From: Bacteroidales bacterium
GTDB lineage: Bacteria; Bacteroidota; Bacteroidia; Bacteroidales; UBA6680
Reading direction: 5' to 3'
Length of the DNA stretch: 64,000 bases
NCBI GenBank assembly: GCA_025210735.1
Contig: JAOARD010000061.1
Span: 1 to 64,000, forward strand
Of this stretch, positions 46,056-54,521 are shown piece after piece; the stretch's first letter is position 1, and each line of letters starts with the position of its first letter. Both the position numbers and the translations under genes were made by a program. The notes under the pieces were generated by a model, which saw only the letters and a program-made list of their open reading frames with translations, ran no database searches and was not told the DNA's origin.

Positions 46056-47042
46056 TTAAAATTCTCTGAAATATTTCATAAACTGAACTCTTTCAAATGC
46101 TGCCGGATTAGAGCTGTTGTCCTGACTCATTTTACCTTTGAAATCGTTTATCGATTTATAATCATTATCATCCATCCAGTTTGTAATATCCTTTAACATT
46201 TTATTTACGTGTGATACTCCATTTCTGTATAGTGTAGAAGCTACCTGTACTGCTCCGGCTCCTGCCAGTAGTTGTTTAACAACAGCTTCTCCATTATGTA
46301 TGCCTGTAGATGCAGCCAGTTCGCATTTTACTCTTCCGCTCATTATACCAACCCAACGCAGAGGCATTGTAATTTCATCCGGATTACTAAGAACATTAGA
46401 CGACGTAATCTCCATTTTGTCGATATCAATATCCGGACTATAGAACCTGTTAAACAGTGTGATACCAGCAATCTTTGTTTTTGATATTCTCTCTATAAGC
46501 TGTGCAAGATTGGCTGAGAAGTATCCCATTTTAATATTTACCGGAATAGTTACCTCCTTTAATACAGCCTCTATAATATTAAAATATAGATCTTCAGTCT
46601 CCTGACTACTACGATTTATATCTGTAGGAAGAGCAAATATGTTTAACTCAATTGCATCGGCACCAGCCTCCTGAATCTGTTTTGCAAAGTATGTCCACTG
46701 GTCTGCTGTAACACAATTTATACTTGCAATTACAGGAATCTTAACAGATTTCTTTACATCTCTTATAAACTGAAGATAGTTTCCCAACGGGTCATCCATA
46801 TCGTCGTACTCAAAGTAACTCATTGTTTCGGGGTAAACAAATCCTGAAGCAACCATCTTGTTCATATTCTTCTCTGTCTCTACTCTTATCTCCTCCTCAA
46901 ATAACGATTTAAGTACAACAGCTGAAGCTCCTGCTTTTTCAATATCCTGAATGTCAGAAATACTGTTGGTTAGCCCCGAGCTTCCTGCAACAATTGGGTT
47001 CTTAAGTTTTAATCCGAAGAATGAAGTTTTTAGGTTATGCAT
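46056..47042 (-). CDS. Dihydroorotate dehydrogenase-like flavoprotein
   Basis: A 328-residue TIM-barrel flavoprotein of the class 1 dihydroorotate dehydrogenase superfamily. It has FGLKLKNPIVAGSSGLT at the N-terminus, IPVIASINC, an ADAIELNIFALP segment near residue 145 and IPVNIKMG with the FMN-contacting Lys. LLAGAGAVQVASTLYRNG forms the C-terminal phosphate-binding loop. The active-site loop is not that of a canonical PyrD (no NxSxPN segment), so it is called 'PyrD-like' and the substrate may differ. Monocistronic, with its own terminator. Confidence 0.88.
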   Translation of the reverse strand: MHNLKTSFFGLKLKNPIVAGSSGLTNSISDIQDIEKAGASAVVLKSLFEEEIRVETEKNMNKMVASGFVYPETMSYFEYDDMDDPLGNYLQFIRDVKKSVKIPVIASINCVTADQWTYFAKQIQEAGADAIELNIFALPTDINRSSQETEDLYFNIIEAVLKEVTIPVNIKMGYFSANLAQLIERISKTKIAGITLFNRFYSPDIDIDKMEITSSNVLSNPDEITMPLRWVGIMSGRVKCELAASTGIHNGEAVVKQLLAGAGAVQVASTLYRNGVSHVNKMLKDITNWMDDNDYKSINDFKGKMSQDNSSNPAAFERVQFMKYFREF

Positions 47043-47139
47043 AATTATATTTTTTAAGTTTCTATTTTTCCTAACAGTTTAGTGTAGTCTTTGTTTAATC
47101 ATGATACAGATATTTATTACGTTTAATATAAATACAGAT

Positions 47140-49209
47140 TTACTCTTTTATACATCTTACTGAGTATGCGTCATTTTTGTTTGCTGTTCCACTAACAATA
47201 TTATCATTGGTGTGTTTGAACTCCTTATATTTACCATTACCAGACTCTTCTGTGTTTAACCATACTCTTGTCTGTTTTCCGTCAGCTCCTTCAAAGGTAC
47301 CGTTGGCATTTCTTATTCCTGACGGAATAACTCTGAGCTGAGCAATATCCAGACCGTTTGTTGTAATCCACATTTCGTTGGCTTTTAGAGCTTTTCCGGC
47401 AGGATTTCCATTAGGTTGCCCTTCAATAAAAGCGATAAGTTGATTCCAATCGGTTTCTGTTGGTACTCTCCATCCTTTAGGACATACATTTTTACTGTCA
47501 GTTATTACATTCCATGTATATAGCAGACCTAATGCCTCTTCGTTGTTAGCATTATTATACTCAAACCAATAGGTTTGCGGAGTTTCTCCTGAAAGATCGT
47601 TATCCGGAGGGGTGTCAGGTCCTTTCGGAATAGATGTGTTAGAGTCATCGCTGAATATCTTAACATCAATGTTCTTTTTAGTCCATATCTGATCACCTAT
47701 TCCTATCCATTCAAAGCTGTTGTTTTCCTGGTTTTTAGATGACCCTACACTTTTATCAATAGTAAGTCCCATGTTTTTTATCTCCTGAATGGTTTTACCC
47801 TGATTTACCATAGCCTCAACTCCTGTACCAGCAAAAAAATTATCTACCCTTTTCTTAAGTGCATTGTATCTGGCTTCTAGTGCATCTATATATAGTTTTG
47901 TAGCAATGTCGCTATTGTTTGACGGATCATTCAGGTTTACTATTCTATTTCCGGACGCACTGGCTCCTTTGTTTAGTACCTGTTTAATATTTTGGAGTTC
48001 ATTAGTTGTACTACCATCACCCTCAATACGAATGAATATAAGATCATCAGTTAATTGGCTTAACTTAGTTAATTCTGAGGGAGCACCGTTCAGGTTCTCA
48101 TATTTAAGGTTGGTTAAAAGATTGCTGTTATCAGTTAAATCCTTTATGTCATAAGGGATAGTAGGCTTACCTGTAAGATGTGTGTAGTCCTTACTTATAA
48201 ATGGTTTCTCAATAAGGTTGTTGTAATCACCATCAAATATCAGATTATTATTATCGGTAAAGTCTTTAATATCTGCGGGCAAATTCAGATCTGTAAGGTT
48301 GTAAAAATTACCATCAAATATATCTACTGTTGGATTTATGTCTGCAAACTTTACATTTTTTAGCTTCTCATTTACATCCGTGAATTCTGATATTTGAGTT
48401 GGGATTAATGGCTTATTTGTTAGATCTATGTACTTACCAGAGAATATATATGGTTTATTTATCAAATCTTCATATTTACCACTAAATACTTTATTATCGG
48501 CATCTGTGAACTGACTGATTTTGGTCTTAATGTCGGGTTTGTTTATTAGTGCTAAATAGCTGTTTGACGGAAACGTTGGCCTGTTATTCAATGAGTAGAA
48601 ATCTATCTTTTCCAATACCCCTGTTTCATCTGTCAGATTGCTGAAACTTGTTATTATTTCAGGTGTATTAAACAGATCATTATAGCTTCCGGAGAATGCT
48701 GGAATATTTCTTAATTGTGTATAGTCTCCTGAGAATATTTTGTTTGTAAAATCGGTTAACTGACTCATATCAGAAGGAATATCTGGTTTGTTAGTTACAT
48801 TTTCATAATCAATATCGTCAACCTCTTCGGCTAATTCAGCATGCATTGCAAATGGTACAGCCATAATTTGAGTGATACCAATTGAGGTGCCGTTTATAAT
48901 AACCTCAATAAAATGATTACTTCCAATCCAGTCAATAGTCATTAAATTTCCGCTAACACCTACTCCTTCGCCAATATTCAGGTATATTATTCCACTTAAG
49001 TTTGATGTAATATCATGGCTTTCTGAGTATACAATACTACCGTCCATGTAATCGGTTCTTATCTTAATCTTTAGTGATACTTGCTGATTTATCATAGGCT
49101 GTCCATTAACATCTCTTGCAATAGCCTGAAATTTTATCTTGGCAGGTATCTGCGCCGAAATATTAAGTGTAATAAATATTAGTATTATTATATATGTTGT
49201 TTTCTTCAT
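47140..49209 (-). CDS. FISUMP-domain surface protein with 'NKP' repeats (A)
   Basis: A 689-residue secreted protein (signal TTYIIILIFITLNISAQ). The first 130 residues form the beta-rich domain shared with the upstream gene (IKFQAIARDVNGQP to QIMAVPFAMHA). About 11 degenerate repeats follow (about 135-390), each with an 'N-[KRT]-P' turn such as YTQLRNIPAFSG and YIDLTNKPLIPT. Next comes a short coiled coil starting SDIATKLYIDALEARYNALKKR near 440, then a C-terminal FISUMP domain (about 495-689; VCPKGWRVPTETDW, ending YSVRCIKE). Its location is probably the cell surface. It lies 16 bases from its paralogue, so they are one operon. Confidence 0.8.
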   Translation of the reverse strand: MKKTTYIIILIFITLNISAQIPAKIKFQAIARDVNGQPMINQQVSLKIKIRTDYMDGSIVYSESHDITSNLSGIIYLNIGEGVGVSGNLMTIDWIGSNHFIEVIINGTSIGITQIMAVPFAMHAELAEEVDDIDYENVTNKPDIPSDMSQLTDFTNKIFSGDYTQLRNIPAFSGSYNDLFNTPEIITSFSNLTDETGVLEKIDFYSLNNRPTFPSNSYLALINKPDIKTKISQFTDADNKVFSGKYEDLINKPYIFSGKYIDLTNKPLIPTQISEFTDVNEKLKNVKFADINPTVDIFDGNFYNLTDLNLPADIKDFTDNNNLIFDGDYNNLIEKPFISKDYTHLTGKPTIPYDIKDLTDNSNLLTNLKYENLNGAPSELTKLSQLTDDLIFIRIEGDGSTTNELQNIKQVLNKGASASGNRIVNLNDPSNNSDIATKLYIDALEARYNALKKRVDNFFAGTGVEAMVNQGKTIQEIKNMGLTIDKSVGSSKNQENNSFEWIGIGDQIWTKKNIDVKIFSDDSNTSIPKGPDTPPDNDLSGETPQTYWFEYNNANNEEALGLLYTWNVITDSKNVCPKGWRVPTETDWNQLIAFIEGQPNGNPAGKALKANEMWITTNGLDIAQLRVIPSGIRNANGTFEGADGKQTRVWLNTEESGNGKYKEFKHTNDNIVSGTANKNDAYSVRCIKE

Positions 49210-49225
49210 GTTTTGTTATTCGTTA

Positions 49226-51553
49226 TTAGCGCTCCTTTATGCATCTTACATATGCAGCAGTACTTTTCGGACTGTTTTCAAAAAGTATTGCAAAACTGGC
49301 ATACCAAAGTTTCATTATATTAATGTTGTTACTATCGTATGGGGTAGAGGTCCAGAACGCTGCATATTTTGAGAACTCTACATATTTGTCGTTACTAAAG
49401 TAACCAAACGGCTCGGCGTTAAAACCTGATATATTTGTACCACTGTTGTTAAGCCATAATTTGCTTTCTGATTTAATTGCTTGCCCTATTGTTGATTCAT
49501 CAACACCCATCTCAGTTCTCAGATACTCCTTCATCTTTATAAAATCGTTATTTGACGGAACTTTCCAGCCTGTAGGACATACATTCTTACCAGATATAAT
49601 ATCGGTACCAACATACATTCTTCCGCAGTATGTAAGCAGATAACTATTATTACTGTATACATGTGTTGTGGCTATGTTATCTCCATTATTAAAATTTGTG
49701 GATTTTAAGTTGTCAATAAACCAAATATCATTACCAATACCCTGCCATCTGTAGCTATTACCTTCTGAGTCGTTAACTGTACCACTAAGATTATTCAGCG
49801 AGGTGTTAAGTGATAATATCTGCTCTAATGTAAAACCTATTTTGTAGAGAGTATTTACATCTACTCCTGCATTAAATAGTTCATTTATAGAGACACCAAC
49901 AGTCTTTAATAATTCCGGATTAATACCTTCTGCAATAATATCTGTTGCAGTAAAGCCTGCATTATAGAGATTACCAGGAGCTGCTCCTCCCACAAGTAAA
50001 TCATAAAGAGCAACACCTCCTGCCTTACATTCTGTAATAGTAATACTGTTATTCAGCAACTCCTCTACAGTATACCCTTCGTCTAACATCTCCTGTATTG
50101 TGGCTCCGTTTGTTTTCATATCATTTACAGGAGTTCTTGGTGCTATATCATTAAGCGAGGTCTCCATCTGTGTTATCTCATTCAGCAGTGTTGCTGCATA
50201 CTCCTTTGTGGCAGCATCTGCATTGGTTAGCGGATTACCAATGTTTGTTATTGACTGATATCCTGCCGATGCACCTTTAGACATTACACTACTAAGGTTT
50301 TGTAACTCGTTATTTGTGTCTTCGTCTTCTTCTGTTATCAGGTAATTGATATCCTTTTCCAGATCACTTAATTTTGAAGGGATTAATGGTAGGTTTATAA
50401 GGTCTGTATACGGAACTTTTATTCCATCATCTAACTCAGTAAAATGGTTAAAGTCCGATTTAATAGTTGGCTTATTATGTAAATCCTCATATTTACCACT
50501 GAATAGCCCTGTTGGAGCATTTGCGGTAAGACTACTGAATTTTCTGTCAAACAGTTTATTCTCATTATCTGTCAGATCGCTTATATCTTTTGGAATAAGA
50601 TTGTCAGGAACATTGGTTAATGACAAAAAAGATCCGTCGAACAGATCTGGTTTATTTTGAATTTTTTCGAAATTAATCTTTTTCCATATCTCATTTGCAT
50701 CTGGTATTGTAGAGAGATCAGTGTATATTGTAGGTGTACCAATTAGCTGGTTATAGTCGCCATTAAAATCCTGATTTATATTTGGTTTATCAATGAGGTC
50801 ATCATAGTCGCCAGAGAATAATTTATTGTTTATGTCAGTAAGTTGATTTATATCTGTTGGTATATCAGGTTTGTTTGTAAGGCTCTCGTAATTTCCATCA
50901 AATAGAGCAGGTTGGTTTTTTATTTTCGTGTAATCTACATTTGCTAACAGAAAAGTATTGTCTGTAAGGTGACCTAAATCTGTAGGTATAAGAGGTTTGT
51001 TACTCAGGTTAGTATAATCTCCGTCAAATGTTGATGGACGATTAGTAAGCTTTTGATAATCACCATCAAATAATAGATTGTTCTGATCAGTTAAATCCTC
51101 TACATCTGTAGGTATTCGTGGTCGGTTTTTTATATCAAGATAGTTTGCAGAGCCTACAGTGGTTGCTTTCTTTACAGCAATTGCATACGGAACAGCTACC
51201 ATCTGTACAGATGATGTGAAATTATTATTTATCCATATCTCAACAAAATTGGCTTTATTAAACCAGTCAATATCCTTAAGACTGCCTTTTTCTACAATAC
51301 CACCTCCAATAATAATGTTTGCAAGTCCTGTGTTGGTTGTAGTAATGATGTGCTTCTCAATGTATGGTGCGTATCCGTTATGTTCTGTCTCAACAATATT
51401 TACCTTTATCTCTATCTTCTTTTCGGAGTAAATATTACCATTTGCATCTCTGGCTATTAGCTGAAAATGAAACTTCTCGGGTATTTGGCAATAAACTGTG
51501 CCTGTGAACAGAATAAATATATATAGTAAAGCGAATTGCCTGCGCATAGTCAT
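49226..51553 (-). CDS. FISUMP-domain surface protein with 'NKP' repeats (B)
   Basis: A paralogue of the gene at 47140-49209, about 775 residues. It has the same N-terminal domain (FHFQLIARDANGNIYS), about 12 'NKP'-type repeats, a coiled coil (NADAATKEYAATLLNEI) and the FISUMP end (VCPTGWKVPSNNDF, AYVRCIKE). It also has about eight short repeats of 12-15 residues near residues 480-590 with the pattern 'AG-[FV]-[TD]-x-x-[DE]-[LI]-[LY]', for example INELFNAGVDVNTLYKIG. Starts at 51568 (TTG), 51553 and 51547 are possible; the ATGs fit the signal peptide. Trimeric fibre formation is inferred from the tail-fibre-like repeats. Confidence 0.8.
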   Translation of the reverse strand: MTMRRQFALLYIFILFTGTVYCQIPEKFHFQLIARDANGNIYSEKKIEIKVNIVETEHNGYAPYIEKHIITTTNTGLANIIIGGGIVEKGSLKDIDWFNKANFVEIWINNNFTSSVQMVAVPYAIAVKKATTVGSANYLDIKNRPRIPTDVEDLTDQNNLLFDGDYQKLTNRPSTFDGDYTNLSNKPLIPTDLGHLTDNTFLLANVDYTKIKNQPALFDGNYESLTNKPDIPTDINQLTDINNKLFSGDYDDLIDKPNINQDFNGDYNQLIGTPTIYTDLSTIPDANEIWKKINFEKIQNKPDLFDGSFLSLTNVPDNLIPKDISDLTDNENKLFDRKFSSLTANAPTGLFSGKYEDLHNKPTIKSDFNHFTELDDGIKVPYTDLINLPLIPSKLSDLEKDINYLITEEDEDTNNELQNLSSVMSKGASAGYQSITNIGNPLTNADAATKEYAATLLNEITQMETSLNDIAPRTPVNDMKTNGATIQEMLDEGYTVEELLNNSITITECKAGGVALYDLLVGGAAPGNLYNAGFTATDIIAEGINPELLKTVGVSINELFNAGVDVNTLYKIGFTLEQILSLNTSLNNLSGTVNDSEGNSYRWQGIGNDIWFIDNLKSTNFNNGDNIATTHVYSNNSYLLTYCGRMYVGTDIISGKNVCPTGWKVPSNNDFIKMKEYLRTEMGVDESTIGQAIKSESKLWLNNSGTNISGFNAEPFGYFSNDKYVEFSKYAAFWTSTPYDSNNINIMKLWYASFAILFENSPKSTAAYVRCIKER

Positions 51554-51677
51554 AAATGTTGGATACAAACCTTTTTAACAATCTTTTATACGTTATCTTT
51601 TGTCATTAGTTTCGGTTAATACGTTAATAAGATTATTTGAGATTGCTCATTTCAATTATTTTGATGTACTTTAGCTT

Positions 51678-51838
51678 AGAAGCTGTTTAAATTTGTTTTT
51701 TGAATTCTTTATGAATGAAACGAAGCATAATTAGGCAAATTTTATGTGAATGGAGGTTCCATTTAAATGAAATTTAAGGAAATTAAGCTTCATATTTCCA
51801 TATAAAAAAACTGAAGGATAAATTCTAAAACAGCTTCT
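51678..51838. repeat. 161-bp inverted-repeat element upstream of modA (MITE-like)
   Basis: Bounded by AGAAGCTGTTT (51678-51688) and its exact reverse complement (51828-51838). The ends continue as a degenerate inverted repeat. The interior contains AAACGAAGCAT (51718-51728) and GAGGTTCCAT (51753-51762), the two marks of the intergenic repeat family, in the same order as upstream of sbcD. No target-site duplication is obvious. Confidence 0.5.
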
Positions 51839-51854
51839 TAACACTTATGAATAG

Positions 51855-52598
51855 ATGAAGAGAGTACTGATATACATTTTTATGTTAACTATATGTGCAT
51901 GTGGTAATACAAGCAACAGGTCTGTCTGTAATTTGTTTGTTGCTTCAGGGGCATATGAAGTTGTTAAACAGCTTACATCTTCTGTTTCTGATAACATATC
52001 TGTAAATTCAGCATCATCGGGTGTTCTGGCAAGGCAGATATCTGCCGGAGCCGGAGCTGATATATACATATCGGCTAACCGAGAGTGGGTAGATTATCTT
52101 ATTAAATCGGGATACACTAAACATAGCAACACAGAGGTATTATTTAACGATAAACTTGCAATAGTTACACATGCAGATAACGATTTTAAGATACACGATT
52201 TTTACAATTGGTCAGATGATAAAAGAGAGGGATATATTGTTGTAGGAAACCCTGAGTATGTTCCTGCTGGGAGATATGCCTTTCAGTATCTTAAGAGTAC
52301 AAATATTTTGACTAACACTAAAGAGAAAGTGTTGTTTGCAAAAAACGTATCGGATGTACTTAAATATGTAGAGATTAAAGAGTGCGATTATGGAATAGCT
52401 TATTTGTCTATGGCAAAACAGAGTAAAAATATCAGAGTTTTAGAGGTAATACCGGAAGATAAACACTCTAAAATAGAGTTTATTATATGTAAACTAAATA
52501 ATAAACAAGAGACTAATAGAATATACAATTTGTTATTGTCAGATTCAAGCAGAAACAAGATAAAAGAGTATAATTTAATAAGCGCAAAAGGTAACTAA
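51855..52598 (+). CDS. modA: Molybdate ABC transporter substrate-binding lipoprotein
   Basis: A 247-residue periplasmic binding protein for molybdate (or tungstate), tethered as a lipoprotein (LTICACG). The ModA fold is clear: VASGAYEVVKQL with the oxyanion-binding Ser, SASSGVLARQISAGAGADIYISAN with the second Ser, and VGNPEYVPAGRYAFQYL. The Tyr late in the protein (KECDYGIAYLSMAK) fits the family. First gene of modABC, with 12-20 base gaps. No molybdenum enzyme genes are in the window. Confidence 0.93.
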   Translation: MKRVLIYIFMLTICACGNTSNRSVCNLFVASGAYEVVKQLTSSVSDNISVNSASSGVLARQISAGAGADIYISANREWVDYLIKSGYTKHSNTEVLFNDKLAIVTHADNDFKIHDFYNWSDDKREGYIVVGNPEYVPAGRYAFQYLKSTNILTNTKEKVLFAKNVSDVLKYVEIKECDYGIAYLSMAKQSKNIRVLEVIPEDKHSKIEFIICKLNNKQETNRIYNLLLSDSSRNKIKEYNLISAKGN

Positions 52599-52610
52599 AC
52601 ATTTATACAG

Positions 52611-53300
52611 ATGTGGTTCACAGACCAAGAGATAAGAACTATACTATTGACTTTAAAGGTTGCACTGATATCAACAGCAGTAACTCTGCCTCTGTCTGTA
52701 ATTATAAGTTGGTTTCTTGCACGTAAAAAGTTTAAAGCCAAGATATTTATAGAATCACTTATTACAATACCACTTGTTGCTCCACCTGTGGTTACAGGGT
52801 ACTTGTTGTTGCTTTTACTCGGAAGCAATAGCCTTATAGGTGGATGGTTAAACAGTACTTTGGGTATAAAGATAGCCTTTGATTTTCCTGCACTTGTAAT
52901 AGCTTCAGTAGTTGTTTCGTTACCGCTATCAATACGTACAATGAAAACAGCATTTGAACTTGTTAACCCGGAGTTTGAGCAGGCATCAAGAGTATTAGGA
53001 GTATCAGAGATAGCCACGTTCTTTAGAATAACTCTGCCAATGGCACTACCGGGTATAATAAGCGGAACAGTATTAGCATTTGCCCGCTGCTTAGGTGAGT
53101 TTGGTGCTACAATTGTATTTGCAGGTAATGTATATGGTAAAACAGAGACAATTGCTCTGAGAGTATATAATGATATGCAGATACCCGGGCGTGAAGATGG
53201 TGTATTAAGGCTTATAATTGTATCTATAACAATATCGGTACTGGCAATTGCATTATCAGAATATTATAACAGGAAAAACAGATACTATAAAAGGCGTTAA
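52611..53300 (+). CDS. modB: Molybdate ABC transporter permease
   Basis: A 229-residue inner-membrane permease with five or six helices. The cytoplasmic EAA loop contacting ModC is visible as EQASRVLGVSEIATFFRITLPMALPGI, and FARCLGEFGATIVFAGN is the ModB/CysT signature. It begins 12 bases after modA. Confidence 0.95.
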   Translation: MWFTDQEIRTILLTLKVALISTAVTLPLSVIISWFLARKKFKAKIFIESLITIPLVAPPVVTGYLLLLLLGSNSLIGGWLNSTLGIKIAFDFPALVIASVVVSLPLSIRTMKTAFELVNPEFEQASRVLGVSEIATFFRITLPMALPGIISGTVLAFARCLGEFGATIVFAGNVYGKTETIALRVYNDMQIPGREDGVLRLIIVSITISVLAIALSEYYNRKNRYYKRR

Positions 53301-53320
53301 TTGAATATTACAGTTTACAG

Positions 53321-54415
53321 ATGGCAGTAGCAACAGTTGATATAAAACATACAATAGATGGTAAGGAATTTAAGTATCATGTTAGCCTTAACAATGGTAT
53401 TACAGGTATATACGGGCCATCCGGTGCTGGTAAATCAACACTGCTGAATATTATATCGGGTCTTATAAAACCAGATACAGGGACTATTACTGTTAATGGA
53501 AGATGTATGTTTAGTAGCGATAATGGTAATTGGATTAAACCATCAAAGCGTAATATAGGTTATGTGTTTCAGGATGGAAGACTATTTCCGCATATGACCG
53601 TAAAGCGTAACCTTACATATGGATGCAAGAAGTCATACCATCAGGAATTATTTGCTGATATTGTCAGGATATTGGGTATTCATGAGCTATTAGACAGGTA
53701 TCCTCGCGATCTGTCGGGAGGAGAGAGGCAGCGTGTTGCTATTGGGCGTACACTTATGTCTGAGCCTGATATACTATTGCTTGATGAACCATTCTCAAAT
53801 CTTGACAGAACCATTCGCAGGCAGATAATATCATATCTGTTAGATATAAACCGACAATACAACATACCAATGGTAATTGTAAGTCATATAATGGGCGATA
53901 TTCTGCGCCTTACAGATCAGGTTATATTTATAAAAGAGCGTAGAGTGAGTATGTCAGGCAACGTTAAAACAATGTTGATTGATAACAGTAGTGATATGAA
54001 GCCATCTTCAATGATAAATATTATTGATGTGAAATTTTGCGATAAACAGTCAAACAAAGACATTCTAAGCTTCTGCTCAGAGGTGAATAGTAGTTTTGAG
54101 ATAAAGATAGGCGATACAGGTAAATACAGACTAAACCGGGGCGATTCTGTAAGATTGGCTATAAGACCCGATGATATTGCCCTAAGCACAAGTTCTGTTG
54201 AACATATATCTATTCAGAACCAGATAAGAGGCAAAGTAGTTAAAATTATAAAAACCGGACAATCCTGTTTCTGTATAGTAGACTGTGGTGTTAATCTTAT
54301 TGCAGAGGTTACAGACAAAGCTATTACTGATATGGAAATATCTACAGGCAAGATAGTATATTGTCTTGTTAAGGCAAAGGCTGTTGAGGTAATATATCCT
54401 TGCAATTCATTGTAG
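53321..54415 (+). CDS. modC: Molybdate ABC transporter ATP-binding protein
   Basis: A 364-residue ATPase subunit. Walker A is GPSGAGKST (about residues 36-44), the Q-loop VFQDGRLFPH, the signature LSGGERQRVAIGR, Walker B ILLLDEPFSNLD, and the H-loop IVSHIMG. The last 65 or so residues (GKVVKIIKTGQSCFCIVDCG) form a MOP/TOBE domain that binds the oxyanion in many ModC proteins. It ends the modABC operon. Confidence 0.95.
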   Translation: MAVATVDIKHTIDGKEFKYHVSLNNGITGIYGPSGAGKSTLLNIISGLIKPDTGTITVNGRCMFSSDNGNWIKPSKRNIGYVFQDGRLFPHMTVKRNLTYGCKKSYHQELFADIVRILGIHELLDRYPRDLSGGERQRVAIGRTLMSEPDILLLDEPFSNLDRTIRRQIISYLLDINRQYNIPMVIVSHIMGDILRLTDQVIFIKERRVSMSGNVKTMLIDNSSDMKPSSMINIIDVKFCDKQSNKDILSFCSEVNSSFEIKIGDTGKYRLNRGDSVRLAIRPDDIALSTSSVEHISIQNQIRGKVVKIIKTGQSCFCIVDCGVNLIAEVTDKAITDMEISTGKIVYCLVKAKAVEVIYPCNSL

Positions 54416-54494
54416 ATACCTGTTTGGGAACTGTAATGACTAATTACAATGCTTTTTCTTATAAATTCAGATTAGGACAAACATATTATTAGGC

Positions 54495-54502
54495 TATCTT
54501 TG
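54495..54502 (+). promoter_or_regulatory. -7 element of the SNF2 helicase gene
   Basis: Plus-strand TATCTTTG, perfect TAnnTTTG. Transcription would start at about 54510, so the ATG at 54522 rather than the TTG at 54510 is the likely start. Confidence 0.5.
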
Positions 54503-54521
54503 AACAAAATTGAAAGATTCT

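Noticed and set aside
52611..53017. Long minus-strand open frame inside modB.
   Set aside because: It is a shadow of modB, which has full family motifs.
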